Assembly (NCBI RefSeq): GCF_003597395.2
Contig: NC_133778.1
Span: 9,207,524 to 9,271,523 of the forward strand
From: Chelonoidis abingdonii
Taxonomy: Eukaryota; Chordata; Testudines; Testudinidae
Direction: 5' to 3'
DNA: 64,000 nucleotides
Shown: piece after piece, positions 36,745-48,832 of the stretch
How the letters are laid out: each line of letters starts with the position of its first letter
Numbering within the stretch: position 1 is the stretch's first letter
Notes under the pieces: model-generated
The model's database searches: none
Told to the model about the DNA's origin: nothing
Seen by the model: the letters and a program-made list of their open reading frames with translations, nothing else
Position numbers and translations under genes: made by a program

Positions 36745-37334
36745 AGTGCTGGGTGTGTGTGTGTGTGGTACACTAACACGCTGTGACCCCGGGGCTGTGC
36801 TGGGTGTGTGTCTGTGTGTGGTTGTGTGTCACACTGAGAGACACGCTGTGACCCCGATGGGCTGTGCCGGGTGTGTGTGGTGTGTGTGTCACACTGCACA
36901 GGCACGCTGTGACCCCTGATGGCTGTGCCGGTGGTGTGTGCGTGTGTGTGTGTGTCACACTCACGACATGCTGTGACCCCGGATGGGCTGTGCCGGTTGT
37001 GTGTGTGTTGTTGTGTGTGTGTGTGTGTGTGTGTTGTGTCACACTGACAGACACGCTGTGACCCCAGATGGGCTGTGCCAGGGTGTGTGTGTGTGTGGTG
37101 TGTGTGACACTGACAGACACGCTGTGACCCGGATGGGCTGTGCCGGGTGCGTGTGTGTGTGGTGTGTCACACTGAGAGACACGCTGTGACCTGGATGGGC
37201 TTGTCCGTGTGTGTGTGTGTGTGTGTGTGGTGTGTCACACTCACAGACACGCTCTGACCCGGATGGGCTGTGCCGTGTGTGTGTGTGTGTGTCACACATA
37301 CACACGCTTGCTGACCTGGATGGGCGTTGGCCGT
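36745..37334 (+). repeat. TG-rich minisatellite, array 2, about 10 units
   Basis: It has the same core and (GT)n structure as array 1. Its first units read CCCCGGGGCTGTGCTGGG, resembling the first units of array 1 (CCCCGAGGCTCGTGCTGGG). It ends at the 25-N gap. Confidence 0.95.
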
Positions 37335-37359
37335 NNNNNNNNNNNNNNNNNNNNNNNNN
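37335..37359. other. Assembly gap of 25 N
   Basis: A run of exactly 25 N between minisatellite and block A2. A round size suggests a placeholder left by a gap-filling program; that is an inference. Confidence 1.
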
Positions 37360-39450
37360 TCTTCCTACCCACCCACCAACTAAGCACAGGCTGATGTGGG
37401 AGCACAGCTCAGTGCAGCGAACAGGGACAGGAATTCCCAGGCACCTCCCCTTTGTATCTTCATCCCAGTCTCTGTCTGGGGTTCAGGCCTCCAGGGCTCT
37501 GCTCTGTTTTTCCAGCCTCGCCCAGGGGGTGTTTCCAAAGCTTCGAAATGGGGGAAGGTTCACACACTCCCAATGGGGTTCTTGTTTATAAAACCAGGGC
37601 CCTAGGCTGAGCACCGTCCCAGCAGGTTTTTATCAGTCCCTGTCCCCTCCACCTTCACCCCTGAGTGTTTCCTGACCCTCCCCCAGCAGCTCCCCCCAAA
37701 TCCCCTACCTGATCTGATCCACCACAGCCATTTTCCCTGCCCCGGCCCCTGGGAAGATGGGACACTCTGGTAGCAAAACACTGGTCGTTATTCTGCAGGG
37801 CCTGTCAGAGTTGAGAAGGAATTCGGGGAGGGTTTTCTGAATTAGTGTTACGTCCATTTCACACCCCGACCCCCAGGCTTTGTCCCTCAGACAGACACTT
37901 CTAGACTCAGCCCATGCTGAAACCCCCAGACGCTTATTATACTCTCCCAGGAACAGAGTTTCTGAGCCTAAATTGCCAGAATAGAGCAAGAATCAAAGGA
38001 GCCACCCTTTGGGTGGGATCCCCCGACACTGTCCCCCCAGCAGCATCATTTCCCAGCAGTTGCAGGCCACAGGCAGAGGCAGGACCCTGGCTTTTTCCTC
38101 TCCCTGCCCTGGCCGCTCCCCTCTCCCAGGCAAGTCCGTCTGCATGAAGAGCCGGACAACTGTCCTGCATTTACCCGTGGTGCGTTTTCCTCTCCACTAG
38201 CTAACTGCCCCCATGCTAACGGGGTGGAGGGTGGGGGGCCTGGAGGGGCCAGCCCTGGATGGGTCGGGGCAGCAACTCGGGGACTCCTCAGACACCGAGG
38301 AACGACAAGTGTGAAGAGGGCCTGTCTGCCCCAGCACTTTCCCCCAGGTGTCTCCATCACCTTGCAGTCTCTGGTCCAGAGTTTGATGCCAGCAGAGCCC
38401 AGGGCAGCCCCAGGGGCTGGTTCCAGCCACAGTAGGAAGTTCTCCCCTCGCTGGCGCACGGGGACTTTAATGAGGGTACATGTCCAGCAAAGACCCCACT
38501 CTGGCAGCAGCAGTCTTTGCTTCAGCCCAGGCCCCCAGATCCCTGCAGTGGCAGCAGCATCTGCCCAGGAAGCCAGCGAGCTCCAGTGGCTCCAGTATTC
38601 CTTGAGCTCAGAGAGAGACAGACCACCGACTCCTCGGCCTGAGCAGATGACCGAGCCTCTGCTGGGGCAGTAACGACGGAGCCTTCCGCGCTGCCCCCGC
38701 AGCCGCCAGGACAGTCAGGCAGATGCTGAGCTCATTTCCCCTCTGGACTCCACACTGGAATCATCAAACTGTTATTCATGCATGAACGTGAACCGAATCT
38801 CAAACCATAATCTACTTTTACCAACTGACAGAAACTGAACTGAACCAAAAAGAAAGGGAGGGGGGTGAAGAGGTTGTTACCAGTTAAAATAAAGATTCAG
38901 GCATTTTTAAGTCATTATTAATAAAAACAAAACAAAACAATTAATAACATACAGTGAGCACCGAGAAGGGGGCCAGCACTTGGAGCAGGCTCTGGAGCTG
39001 CCTTGCACACCAGGGAGGCAGAAGGGCCCAGAGCGGCATGACCCATCTCTGAGATGGCCCTGGGGAGAGAAGGGTTTGGGATGCTCCCTGGCCGTGAAGT
39101 TCTTAATAATTCTTCAATCAAGGGCAAAGGTTAACTGCTCCCCAAATACTCTCCCCTTGACATGCCTTCCTCCACCATCCCAACCCCCTGGGGCAGCTCC
39201 TCCCTCAGTTGCCCCACTTGAGGCAGGGTTCATGTGCCCCAACTCCCTTCCCACTGAAGCACTCTGCAGGGCCTCCTGCCAGCCCCCCAGGACACTGTCT
39301 GATACCCCCACCTCCAATTCCCCCAGCTCCACCCCAGAAATATGTTTCTCTATACATATTTGGCCGACCCCATGGGTCGCGCCTTGCGACTGTTGGACAC
39401 TGTTGCCCCTGAACCCTCTGCAGCCTGGGGCTGTCTCCCACATGCCCTGA
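37360..39450. repeat. Block A2, second orphan copy of the zinc-finger 5' flank
   Basis: It corresponds to A1 at 19,430-21,470 in the same order. Compared with A1 it has very many one-base insertions and deletions (for example CTTCATCCCAG against TTCATCGCAG), a pattern of uncorrected reads. Some substitutions around 39,200-39,300 look like true divergence. Confidence 0.8.
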
Positions 39451-39599
39451 CAGTGACCAGCAGCCAAACCCCTCCAGGCGCTGTTATCCCTCAGCAACAA
39501 CAGCATGAAATATGAACGGATGATGTTGCATGGATGCTCCCAGGAGCGCTTGTGACTCACACAGGGAAAGGCACCAGCCAAATTCCCCCCATGGCTCTG

Positions 39600-40342
39600 G
39601 CATGCTGCGGCCGACCCTTAAGGTTTCGTGGGCCGTTCGGTTTGCTGGGTTGGCCTCCCTCTTCCATTCTTTCCCCCCCTCCCCCTTCTACCCTTCCTGC
39701 ACAGGGTCCAAACTACCACCCCCCATGGCCCCAGCCCAAATCGCTGGATGGGCAGATGGCATGGGGGAGCGGCGGAGCAAGAGGGGGAGGACCAGCCCCT
39801 GTTGCAGCGCGGCCACCAGCAGCCCCAGGCTCCAAGCCACAGCTCAGATGGCTGGGCAGCCACAGTCCCCCTACCCCTGAGGATCTAATGCGGGCCAGTA
39901 TGGTAGCCGCACTCCCAGACTCAAGCTCCCCACGCAAAACCCAACCCTGCCCTGACTTCTGCACTCCACACACACCCCAAACCTGGGCTCCCACACCACC
40001 CCCAAACCCCTGCTCTGAGCCCCCCCCCCCAACACACATTCCCCCAATCCCCTGCCTAGGACTTCTGCACCTTTCCCCACCACACCCCTCCTGGCTCCCA
40101 CACACTCCCTAACCCCCTGCTCTGAGCCCCCCGCCATTCCCCAACCCTCTGCCCTGAGCGCCCCCCACACCACACACATTCCCCAATCCCCTGCCTTAGG
40201 ACTCCTGCACCTCCCCCACACCCCCCAATCCTGGGCTCACCACACACACCCCTTAAACCCCCTGCCCTTAGCCCCCCCATCCCCCAACCCCCTGCCCTGA
40301 GCCTGCCTAACCCCCCCCCACACACTCCCCCAAGCCCTTGCT
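39600..40342. repeat. C-rich tandem low-complexity tract
   Basis: Degenerate units of CCCCCTGCCCTGAGCCCC, CACACATTCCCC and GGACTCCTGCACC recur from about 39,900 to 40,370. Long open frames on both strands follow from the composition. No gene was recognised. Confidence 0.7.
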
Positions 40343-41564
40343 TAGACTCTGCACCTCCCCACACCCCTCAACCTGCCCCCTCCCCGGGGGGGATGGTTAG
40401 GGGCTTTGCGACATGACAGTACTGTAACGAAATTTAAGTTTACTTTACCCCTATTAAAACTAGCCTAAGCCATTTCTCTCACCCCACTGGATAATTGCAA
40501 GTCCTGACTATTACACGATTGCACCCTTGAAATTTGGGCCAGTCCCTCAGTTGGAGTCTGCAGAAGTGTTCCTTGTTGCTTTGCAGCGTAGGGGTGTGAT
40601 AGAAGATGAGGCCAAGGCCTGGCCCCTGGGTTGGTGTTTCTACCCTTAGTCCATGTGCTTGGAGAATACAAATGTCCAGACATGTTGGCGAGTATTGCTT
40701 GAGTTTCTAGGCCAGGTTGAGCAATTCTCTCTGGTGTGCCTCATGCAGGTGAGTTTCACTGCATTGTAAACTGTTGCTGGACAATGGCTGCTGGATCTCA
40801 GTGTTTACAGCACCTGGCCAGGTGTTGGTTACCTCCCTTGTCATTATCTCTGTAAGTCAGTATTGCTGGGCGGCCTCCCAAACCCACAAACATATTTTAG
40901 GTGACAACCATAAACACAATCTCATAACTTCATATGCACTAAAGAGACACATATTCAGCTGGAACCAGAGACTTTCGCCAGTCACACCTTTCCCCTGGCT
41001 ACCCCACATGCCGCCCTATATGCTAATATCCACAGTCATTACACAGGATGAGGAAATACCGGAGTCGGAGGGTGTGCCCCCACGGCATACAATGTCACAC
41101 CTTTTAGCTTGATCCTTAGATGTCTAACCCCCCACTGTCAGCACGAGGACAAAGTCAAGCAAAATTTCATTACAAGATATCAATGTCAGACAGGTCTCAG
41201 ATTGAAAGATGAAAAGAAATTCTGGGTAATCTGGACAAAGGATAAGCCAGAAAGTATCGGGCCAATTTCTGATTTCATTTGCAGTGAGCCACATCTCAAT
41301 AAGAAAACCTGCCAAACTTACTAGGTAACGTCAGAAAAGATGTCATCGTGTCCCAACTAATCAACCAGCAAAATTGTTACTGGCAGTTTCAGCAACACAT
41401 AGTGAGTTTTTGAAAGAAAATGGTCCAGGGGCCTCAAATGTGTCCTTTCACTGCAGAGGTCCACATGACAAAGCAAACTGTTTAAATATCGTTATCTGAG
41501 GCTGTTCAAACAGTTTGTTAGGAAAAAAAAAAATAATCGTTGTTACATTTGACAACAGAAAAAC
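40343..41564. repeat. Block E2 with hAT transposase relic
   Basis: It is the counterpart of E1. The hAT relic is at 41,358-41,499 but is broken by several one-base indels. Unlike E1 it continues without a break into C2, so this is the likely true order. Confidence 0.8.
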
Positions 41565-42600
41565 ACTCGAAAACTTATGTAAAGTTAAAGTTGCAAAATA
41601 AATAAACGATCAAAACCCAAAACGTTTGCATTTTAAGTTCAGGCTCTTTTTTTGGTTTACCTCCTCTGGAGACTGAAATAGGATTTAACTACCTGTCACC
41701 GAAATTCTCTTTTCGTTTCTTTGGGTGGCTTGAACCAGAAATGAAAGGGAACACACAGAATGTAACTGAACCTGAGCCTGAATCAAACCAAACCAAATAC
41801 CAGCTGGGACTCCCTGCCTTGCTTCTCTGACACGTGGACTCTGGTTTCAACAGAAATCAGAGCAGGCCCAGGTGCAGTCCTGTCAGCTCCCAACCATTCA
41901 ACATCCAGGGAGCCAGACACCCAAACACTCAGGACTGTCAGTAAATCAAAGGACTAAATTTGGAAGCTGGATGCTGTAGTGGGGGGACCTTTCCCTTGTG
42001 TTAAATTCTGAGCCCCCTGCCCCATAGCTTGTTTGACCTCATCTACGCGAAAAGATTCACTGGCTGCTGGGCCGTCAGCCCTCCGCCTTTCCTCCCCCAT
42101 GGGGCTTGTGGGAGCTGCTCAATTGTATTCTCCTCCACCCCTCCTGCCGCCTGCCCCCCTGGAAACTCTGCCCTCTCCAGCAAGTCTCCGATGCTCCTAT
42201 TCTCCCTCCAGCCCCCCCATCCCACTTTTCTTCCCTTTATCAGACACTCAGAGCTTCCCTCTAGTTCCAGCTCTGTCTCCCCTGTAGCCCCAGAATTCTC
42301 CCCCTGCCCCGAAACCTGTGTTCCCCCAGCCTCCCTCCAGCGCCCACATCCCCCTGCCCCCTTTGCCTTTCTTGCTATCCCCTGTTCCTGCCCCATCCCG
42401 CCCCCCTACTCCCTGTTCCCCAATTCTGTCCCCTCTCCACATCCCTGGGACACCCCCCTCCTGCCCCCTGTTCCCCAATTCCTGCCCCCTCCCACATCCC
42501 TGGACACCCCCCTCCTGCCCCCTGTTTCCCACATGCCTTGCCCCCTCCCACATCCCCGCCCCCCCATTGTGCCCTGGTGGCTGCACAGCCCCCTGCCCTC
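41565..42600. repeat. Block C2 with 54-bp C-rich minisatellite
   Basis: It is the counterpart of C1 and of B1's tail. From 42,411 a unit of about 54-56 bp repeats (CACATCCCTGGACACC at 42,438 and 42,493, then 42,549). C1 is cut by the N gap inside the same minisatellite. Confidence 0.8.
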
Positions 42601-42834
42601 TCTTCAACCCCTTTCCGACTCCCCCGGCTCCCAACTGCGCTTGCCACCCCGCACACCTGGGAGAGCTGAGCGGCTTCCCTTCTGCCCGAGGCCGGACGGG
42701 CATGGTCTCCCTTCTCCCCACGCGGGGGCGGGCGGGCCGGGCTCTCGTGGGAGGGGGCGGCGCGGAATGTCCCGGGCTTCAGGGGTGGCGAGGCAGTCGC
42801 TGCAGCCCGGCAAAGCGCTTCCTGCCGGCCGTCA
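42601..42834. other. CpG-rich stretch
   Basis: CpG is dense here (GGGCGGGCGGGCCGGG, GGGCGGCGCGG), unlike the neighbouring C-rich repeats that lack CpG. It could be a small CpG island or simply part of the repeat unit. No adjoining exon was found. Confidence 0.45.
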
Positions 42835-43568
42835 GCTGTGACCCCGATGGGCTCGTGCCGGGTGTGTGTGTGTGGTGTGTGTGTGTGACACATACACACG
42901 CTGTGACCCCGGATGGGCTGTGCCGTTGTGTGTTGTGTGTGTCACACTGACAGACACGCTGTGACCCCGGATGGGCTGTTGCCGGGGGTGTGTGGTGTGT
43001 GTGTGTGCTGTGACACATACACACGCTGTGACCCCGGATGGGCTGTGCCGTGTTGTGTGTTGTGTGTGTCACACTCACGACACGCTCTGGACCCCGGATG
43101 GGCTGTTGCCGGGTGTGTGTGTTGTGTGATGTGTGTGCACACTACGACACGCTGTGACCCGGATGGGCTGTGCCGGTGTGCGTGTGTGTGGTTGTGTTTG
43201 TGTCACACTGACAGACACGCTGTGACCCCGGATGGGCTGTGCCGAATACTGTGTGTGTGTGTGTGTCAACATACAACACGCTGTGACCCCGATGGGCTGT
43301 CCGTGTGGTGGTGTGTGTGTGTGTGTGTGTGTGTTGACACATACACACGCCTGTGACCCGGATGGGCTGTGCCTGTGTGTGTGTGTGTGTGTCACACTGA
43401 GAGACACGCTGTGACCCGGATGGGCTGCTGGCCGGGTGGGTGTGTGTGTGTGTGTGGACACACTGACACGACACTGTGACCCCGGATGGCTGTGCCGTGT
43501 GTGTGTGTGTGTTGTGTGTGTGTCACCACTGAGAGACACGCTGTGACCCCGGATGGGCTGTTCTGTGT

Positions 43569-43612
<44 letters not shown>

Positions 43613-44068
43613 CACACTGAGAGAACACTGCTGTGCACCGGATGGAGCCTGTAGTCCGGTGGTGTTTGTGTGTCTGTGTGTCTTGTTGTCTGTCGTGTTG
43701 TGTGGCCACTGAGAGACCGCTGTGACCGGATGGCTGTGTTGTGTGTGTGTGTATGTGTGTGTGTGTGTGTCGTGTTGTGTGTTAGAATGTCACACTGACA
43801 GACACGCTGTTGACCCGGATTGGGCTGATGCGGGGGGGGTGGTCCACACTCACAGACACGCTGTGGACCCGGCGTGCGGATGGTGTGTGGGGTGATGTGT
43901 GGATGTGTGTTGTGTGTGTGATGGTGTGTGTGTTGTAGTGGTGTCACACTGAACAGACACGCTTGTGACCCCGGATGGGCTGTATCCTCTCTTTTGAAAG
44001 GTGTGTGTGTGTGTGTGTGTGTATGTCACACTGAGAGACACGCTGTGACCCCGGATGGGCTGTGCCGT

Positions 44069-44107
<39 letters not shown>

Positions 44108-44416
44108 TGTGTGTGTGTGTCACACTGAGAGACACGCTGTGACCCCGGATGGGCTGTGCCGGGTGCGTGTGTGTGTGTGTGTGTCACACTGAGAGACACG
44201 CTGTGACCCCGGATGGGTTGTACCGGGTGTGTCTGTGTGTCTGTCACACACACAGACGCTGTGACCCCGGATGGGTTGTATCGGGTGTGTCTGTGTGTGT
44301 CTCTCTCTCTCACACACACACAAGCTGTGACCCCAGATGGGTTGTACAGGGTGTGTCTGTGTGTGTCTGTCACACATACACACACACACTGTGACTCCGG
44401 ATGGGTTGTGCCAGGT
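42835..44416 (+). repeat. TG-rich minisatellite, array 3, about 23 units
   Basis: It has the same core as arrays 1 and 2. A long uninterrupted (TG)n run lies at 43,568-43,612. The right edge leads into block D2 through the same GGGTTGTA variant units as array 1 into D1. Confidence 0.95.
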
Positions 44417-46329
44417 CTGTCTTGTATATCTCTCCATCCTTTGGTCCAGGGCTGGTAAATTCTGATGGCTGGGGACATTCTCATCACAATTTGCTACACC
44501 TCATTTTTCCCTTCCTCTCTATCATTCCCTAAAGTTGTGATGGACACAGGGTGCGCCCCTCACAATTTGCTAACCCCCCCCCTTTGCCCATCTGTGCAGG
44601 ATTGCCAGTTTGGGAGATCTGACCCCCCCACAGTCATGAGATTGGCCCCACAATTATAAATTTGTAATAGAAGTTGACACGGTGTTTTTAGGTCAGGGTG
44701 GTGATGTTTGAAGTCCTCCTGCCCATTGCTGAGGTGTCACCCACTCTCCCACATACTGGGCAGGGAGGAGATGGTCCCTGCTACAGGAGCTCTCAGCCCC
44801 ACATCTGCCCACCTCCTGTCCAGCAGTTAGTCCTGTCCCCCATCAGTTCTGTCCCCACCCAACCCCACTCAGTTCAGACCCCCCCCCCGTGTGTAGGGTG
44901 TGAGCCCCCCTTTGGGGAGGCTAGCCATCCCTTCCACCTGAGCCCCCCTACACTCAGTGGAGCCTGAGCCCCCCAACATCCCCACCAGCCTCCCCCATCC
45001 GCTGGAGCCCTGAACCCTCCCCACAGTGGCTGGAGAAGCCCCATCTGAACAGTCCCGGGCGACTGGCCAGCCTCAGGGTCAGCTCACCTGCCTGTCATCT
45101 TCAGCACCCACCTGCCTGCCACGCCCAGTGTCCAGTAGCCCACTGGCCGCAATACTCGACTGCCCACTGATCCCCGCACTGGGTGGCCAGCCAGCCTCAG
45201 CATTAGCCCCAGTGCCAGGTCACCAGCTGCCCTCTGCCACCTGCCAGCCTCCAGCCGGAGCCGGACTGCCACTGGCTTGGAGGAGAGGATGCAGTGTGGG
45301 CAGGGCCCTACCAGATACTCCTGGCTTCTCTCTACTCAGTTTAAATCCTAGGAGCTTTTCTCTCTCTTCTCTCAGAATCTTCAGATGGTTCTGGAATGTT
45401 CCTGAATCATCAGAAATTATTTAGATGATTTGATTTTTATTTTTATTAGTGAACCAAAAAAACCTCTCTAACATAAAAACAGACTTGTCTCCACTGATGA
45501 CTGGAGATGGTTTATGATGTCAGAGATACCAAGGAAGTGGAGTTCTATTAATGGAGCCTGAAAATGTTTTATATTCAAACTCTGAAATTATTTGACCTTG
45601 TGTCTTCACTGATTTACACCAACTTGAAACTGGGGACACACCCTGGATTTTCTTTCACTGTGTGAAACAGCGTGTTTTGGAGAAGGTTTAACTAACAAAG
45701 TGACACCAATCCCAGAAGCCTGCAGGGCAAGATGTGTGGGCTGGGATTCTCAGTGGAGCCCAACTCCCACTGAATTTCAGCCCTGAAGCTCTGGGGATGG
45801 GACTGGCTGGACAGATCTGGTGGTAGCACTAGGACAAAGCCCATTAAACATTCTGGGTTTTATTGAGAACGGTTGGGCTTGGCCCAAGTGTTGTCCTGCA
45901 CCCTTCCCATGGCAATGCCCCCGGGCAGCTATTCCACAGCTCCCAGCAAAGCTGCCAGCAGCAGTGGGTTCTGGCATTTCAAAATGCCACACCATGGGAG
46001 AGCAGTGTGAGGACTAATAGAGCCACCGTGGCTGCTCCTTCAGACTGACATAGGGCAGCCCCATTAGCTTTGCAGCAATCAGGTTCAACCCCAAAGAGAT
46101 CTGACATGGACCTGCGCCGCCTGGAGCCCTCTTGTGCTTGAGCTCACAGTGCTCAGGGGCCACCAACATGTTCAGCCCAGTGGTTCCTCCAGTGCAGACC
46201 AGCAAACACGGGAATTCAGAATCCCAGTGGGAAACTTCATCTCCTTGCTGGTCCTGGGACCTGTCTTCAAGGAGTCTTTCTTTCTTACGGGCTTCATCAC
46301 TGGTAGATGCTGCTTGGGCCCACAACAGC

Positions 46330-46605
46330 ATGGTCTGATGGTTCAAGCACTGGCGTTGCCTTGAGAAACCTGGGTTCTATTTCCTACCCTGCACTGTCCT
46401 GTTGGGTGACTGTAGGCAATTAACTTCCCCTCTCTGAGCCTCAGTTTCCCCTCCACTCTGCATTTTCTTTTCAGATTAGCTTGTAATCTGTTCACACAGG
46501 GTCTGTCCCTCCCACAGTTTCATGCAGGTTCCATCAGAATCTAGGTCAGATATCACCTGGGGTCTGTGTCGACTACTGGGATGCAAATAACAATGATGAT
46601 GATAA
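46330..46605 (+). mobile_element. MIR-type CORE-SINE, D2 copy
   Basis: It is the counterpart of 32,391-32,660 with the same head, core and ATG/ATAA-rich tail. Confidence 0.75.
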
Positions 46606-47009
46606 ATGCTAAGATACAAGTCAGCGATGACAACCCCAGCGGGATAATTTGACGTTCTCTCCAGCCTGGAGGAGATACGGTGACATGGCCAGGCCCCAGG
46701 CTCTGTGATTTTTAAGCCTCACTGATCATTTAACCACATCTGTTCCATAAAGCGTTCCCTTGGTTCACCAGGAGAGCTGAGTTTGAAAAAGATTCAGCTG
46801 CTCAGGTAAAAGTTTCCACATTAAAACCCCTCACGTCTTCATTTTTTGCCCTTCCTGCCACCCAGCCATCTCGTTTACTGTTTATAGCATCTCCCATACA
46901 ATGAAGGCTTTACAGAGCTGAACCATGCAGGGACACCCGCGACAGGCAACTTGCACCTATCATAAAAATCCAAAGCTGTTACTCATTGAGCTTGACAGCA
47001 ATTCCCTAT

Positions 47010-47259
47010 CTTGTACTCCTGGGGGTCCTCCTCTATGGGAACCATTGGGCGAGCTCAGTTTGCCGGGACACATGGCAAAGCAGGCAGATGTGGGCTTGAT
47101 CCTCTTTGCAGAACAGTGTCAGAGCTTCCTGGTGGTCCCCACATCCCTCTCCCCTCCTGCTTGGAAACTCAGCCATTTGACTACGTCTAGGACGTTTGCC
47201 AGCTGTCTGTTTGGCCTGAGGTTTCTGCGTTGCACAGCTTGTCTGCACTGGGGGCAGGA
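47010..47259 (-). pseudogene. TRIM first-exon relic, D2 copy
   Basis: It has the same RING-end and B-box text as 33,074-33,325. One C is missing in the run that reads CCCGGG in D1, so the frame shifts before the D1 stop and reads SRQTELAQWFP. The difference between copies is the kind expected from a sequencing indel. Neither version is functional. Confidence 0.8.
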
Positions 47260-47284
47260 GCTGCCTGTACTGTACACGACAGTC

Positions 47285-47455
47285 TTGTGGAGTACACAGG
47301 ACCCAACTGTGTCTCAGTCTCCCACCCCAGTTGGGGAAACAGGCACACAGAACTGAAGACTTGCTCGTGGTCACAAAGCCAGGAACAGACAGTGGCAGGT
47401 CTTCTGGTTGCCAGTCTTGGGCCTCAGCTCTGATTATCCTGGCCTGTCTGGTCTA
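47285..47455 (-). mobile_element. MIR-type SINE on the minus strand, D2 copy
   Basis: It is the counterpart of 33,350-33,520. Confidence 0.6.
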
Positions 47456-48124
47456 CGTCAGTCACAGCCAGCTTGAGGTTTTCATCTTTTCCATGTCCTG
47501 TGACTCCACAGAAGAGACTTTCTGTTAGCAGCTGGCTCCAGTGCCCGTGGCTGTCGTTCCAAAAGACGTTCTCTGGCTCACTCACATGTCATGAGTTTGA
47601 CGGGGAACCACTTGGTGATGTTCTCACTGGCCTGTGGTACACAGGAGGTCAGACTAGATGGTCTCTTCTGAGCTTAAAATCCATTCTCTGTAATTTTTTC
47701 TGCTACTAGGAAGGTAACTCTGGTCATGTGTTTGCTATCATTCACTTTCTGTCGAAATAATAAGGCAGCACGTACAAGCACACGTTACTCTGGGAAGCGT
47801 ATTTACCCAGTATTGGCTCCTAATCCATAACACCAGCTCAGCCTTGGCTCCTCCTCTCTGAGCGTGTGCTTTGGCTTGCCTCCTTTCCCACCACCTCCCC
47901 ACTCTCCCTCAGGAACTGCCATTACCAGCATTATGCAGAGAGCATGGAGAGAGTACAGGTGAGCACGTCCCCTGTTTATCTTTATTAATGAACAGCCTCA
48001 CAGAGGGCGCAGGTGTTTAACGATGGAAAGGCGATTGCTGTACGTGTTGTCTGCATCCACAGGGTAGTGCGCTGTGTGATATTTCACAAGCTAAGCAGCA
48101 TCTGCGTTGGTGCGTGGCTAAGTG

Positions 48125-48389
48125 CATAGGCGCCGACCTTTCCGGCTCCACCCTAGCCCCGCCCTGACTCCACCCATGCCTCCCTGCTGCCCTATCCCCC
48201 ATACCAACCCCTTGCCCAAAGTTCCTACCAACTCCAGCCCCTCTCTGCCCCTATTGGATCCCCCGCCGGGCCCTGCCTCTTCCCCAAGGAGGGCGCACTC
48301 AGGGGAGAAGGCAGAGCAGAGGTGGAGGTGAGCTGGGGCGGGGGGGCAGGGCAGGGAGCACCGGAGCACCCACAGAGTCGGCACCTATG
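48125..48389 (+). mobile_element. TIR element, D2 copy
   Basis: It is the counterpart of 34,188-34,455 with the same 13-bp inverted ends; the interior differs from D1 only by small indels. Confidence 0.7.
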
Positions 48390-48832
48390 GCTAGGGCTGT
48401 CCGAGGAGCTAAGGCTGTCTGACTGAGGGCTGTCTTAGGTTCAGCACCGGAGCAATCGTCTACCTTGTGGTGCACCTGCCTCAGCTCCTTTATCTTCGCT
48501 CTGCACTGCTACGTGTCCCAGTCACAGCCCTTTTCACACAAGCCTTGAGAAATGTGCCCATATGTGTCCTGATCCCTAAGGGGGTCACTCGCAGCTGTGA
48601 CTGAACAGCCTCCTCTCCCCATATGCTGATCAGATCCAACAGCTCCGCAGTGGTCCAGGTGGGAGTGCGTGTGGTGCGATAGCCAGCCATGCTCACCGGG
48701 AGACACCAGGACACTCTTCATGCTGAGCCAGCAAGCAGGAAATGGGATTTCAAATTCCCAGGGCTTGCAAGGGGAGGGGCGGATTGCCTAAAGGGCAGCG
48801 GAGTTCAAACTGCTGACCAGAGCAGCAGCATG

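Noticed and set aside
43568..43612. Telomeric repeat
   Set aside because: It is (TG)n within the minisatellite; no TTAGGG array is present.
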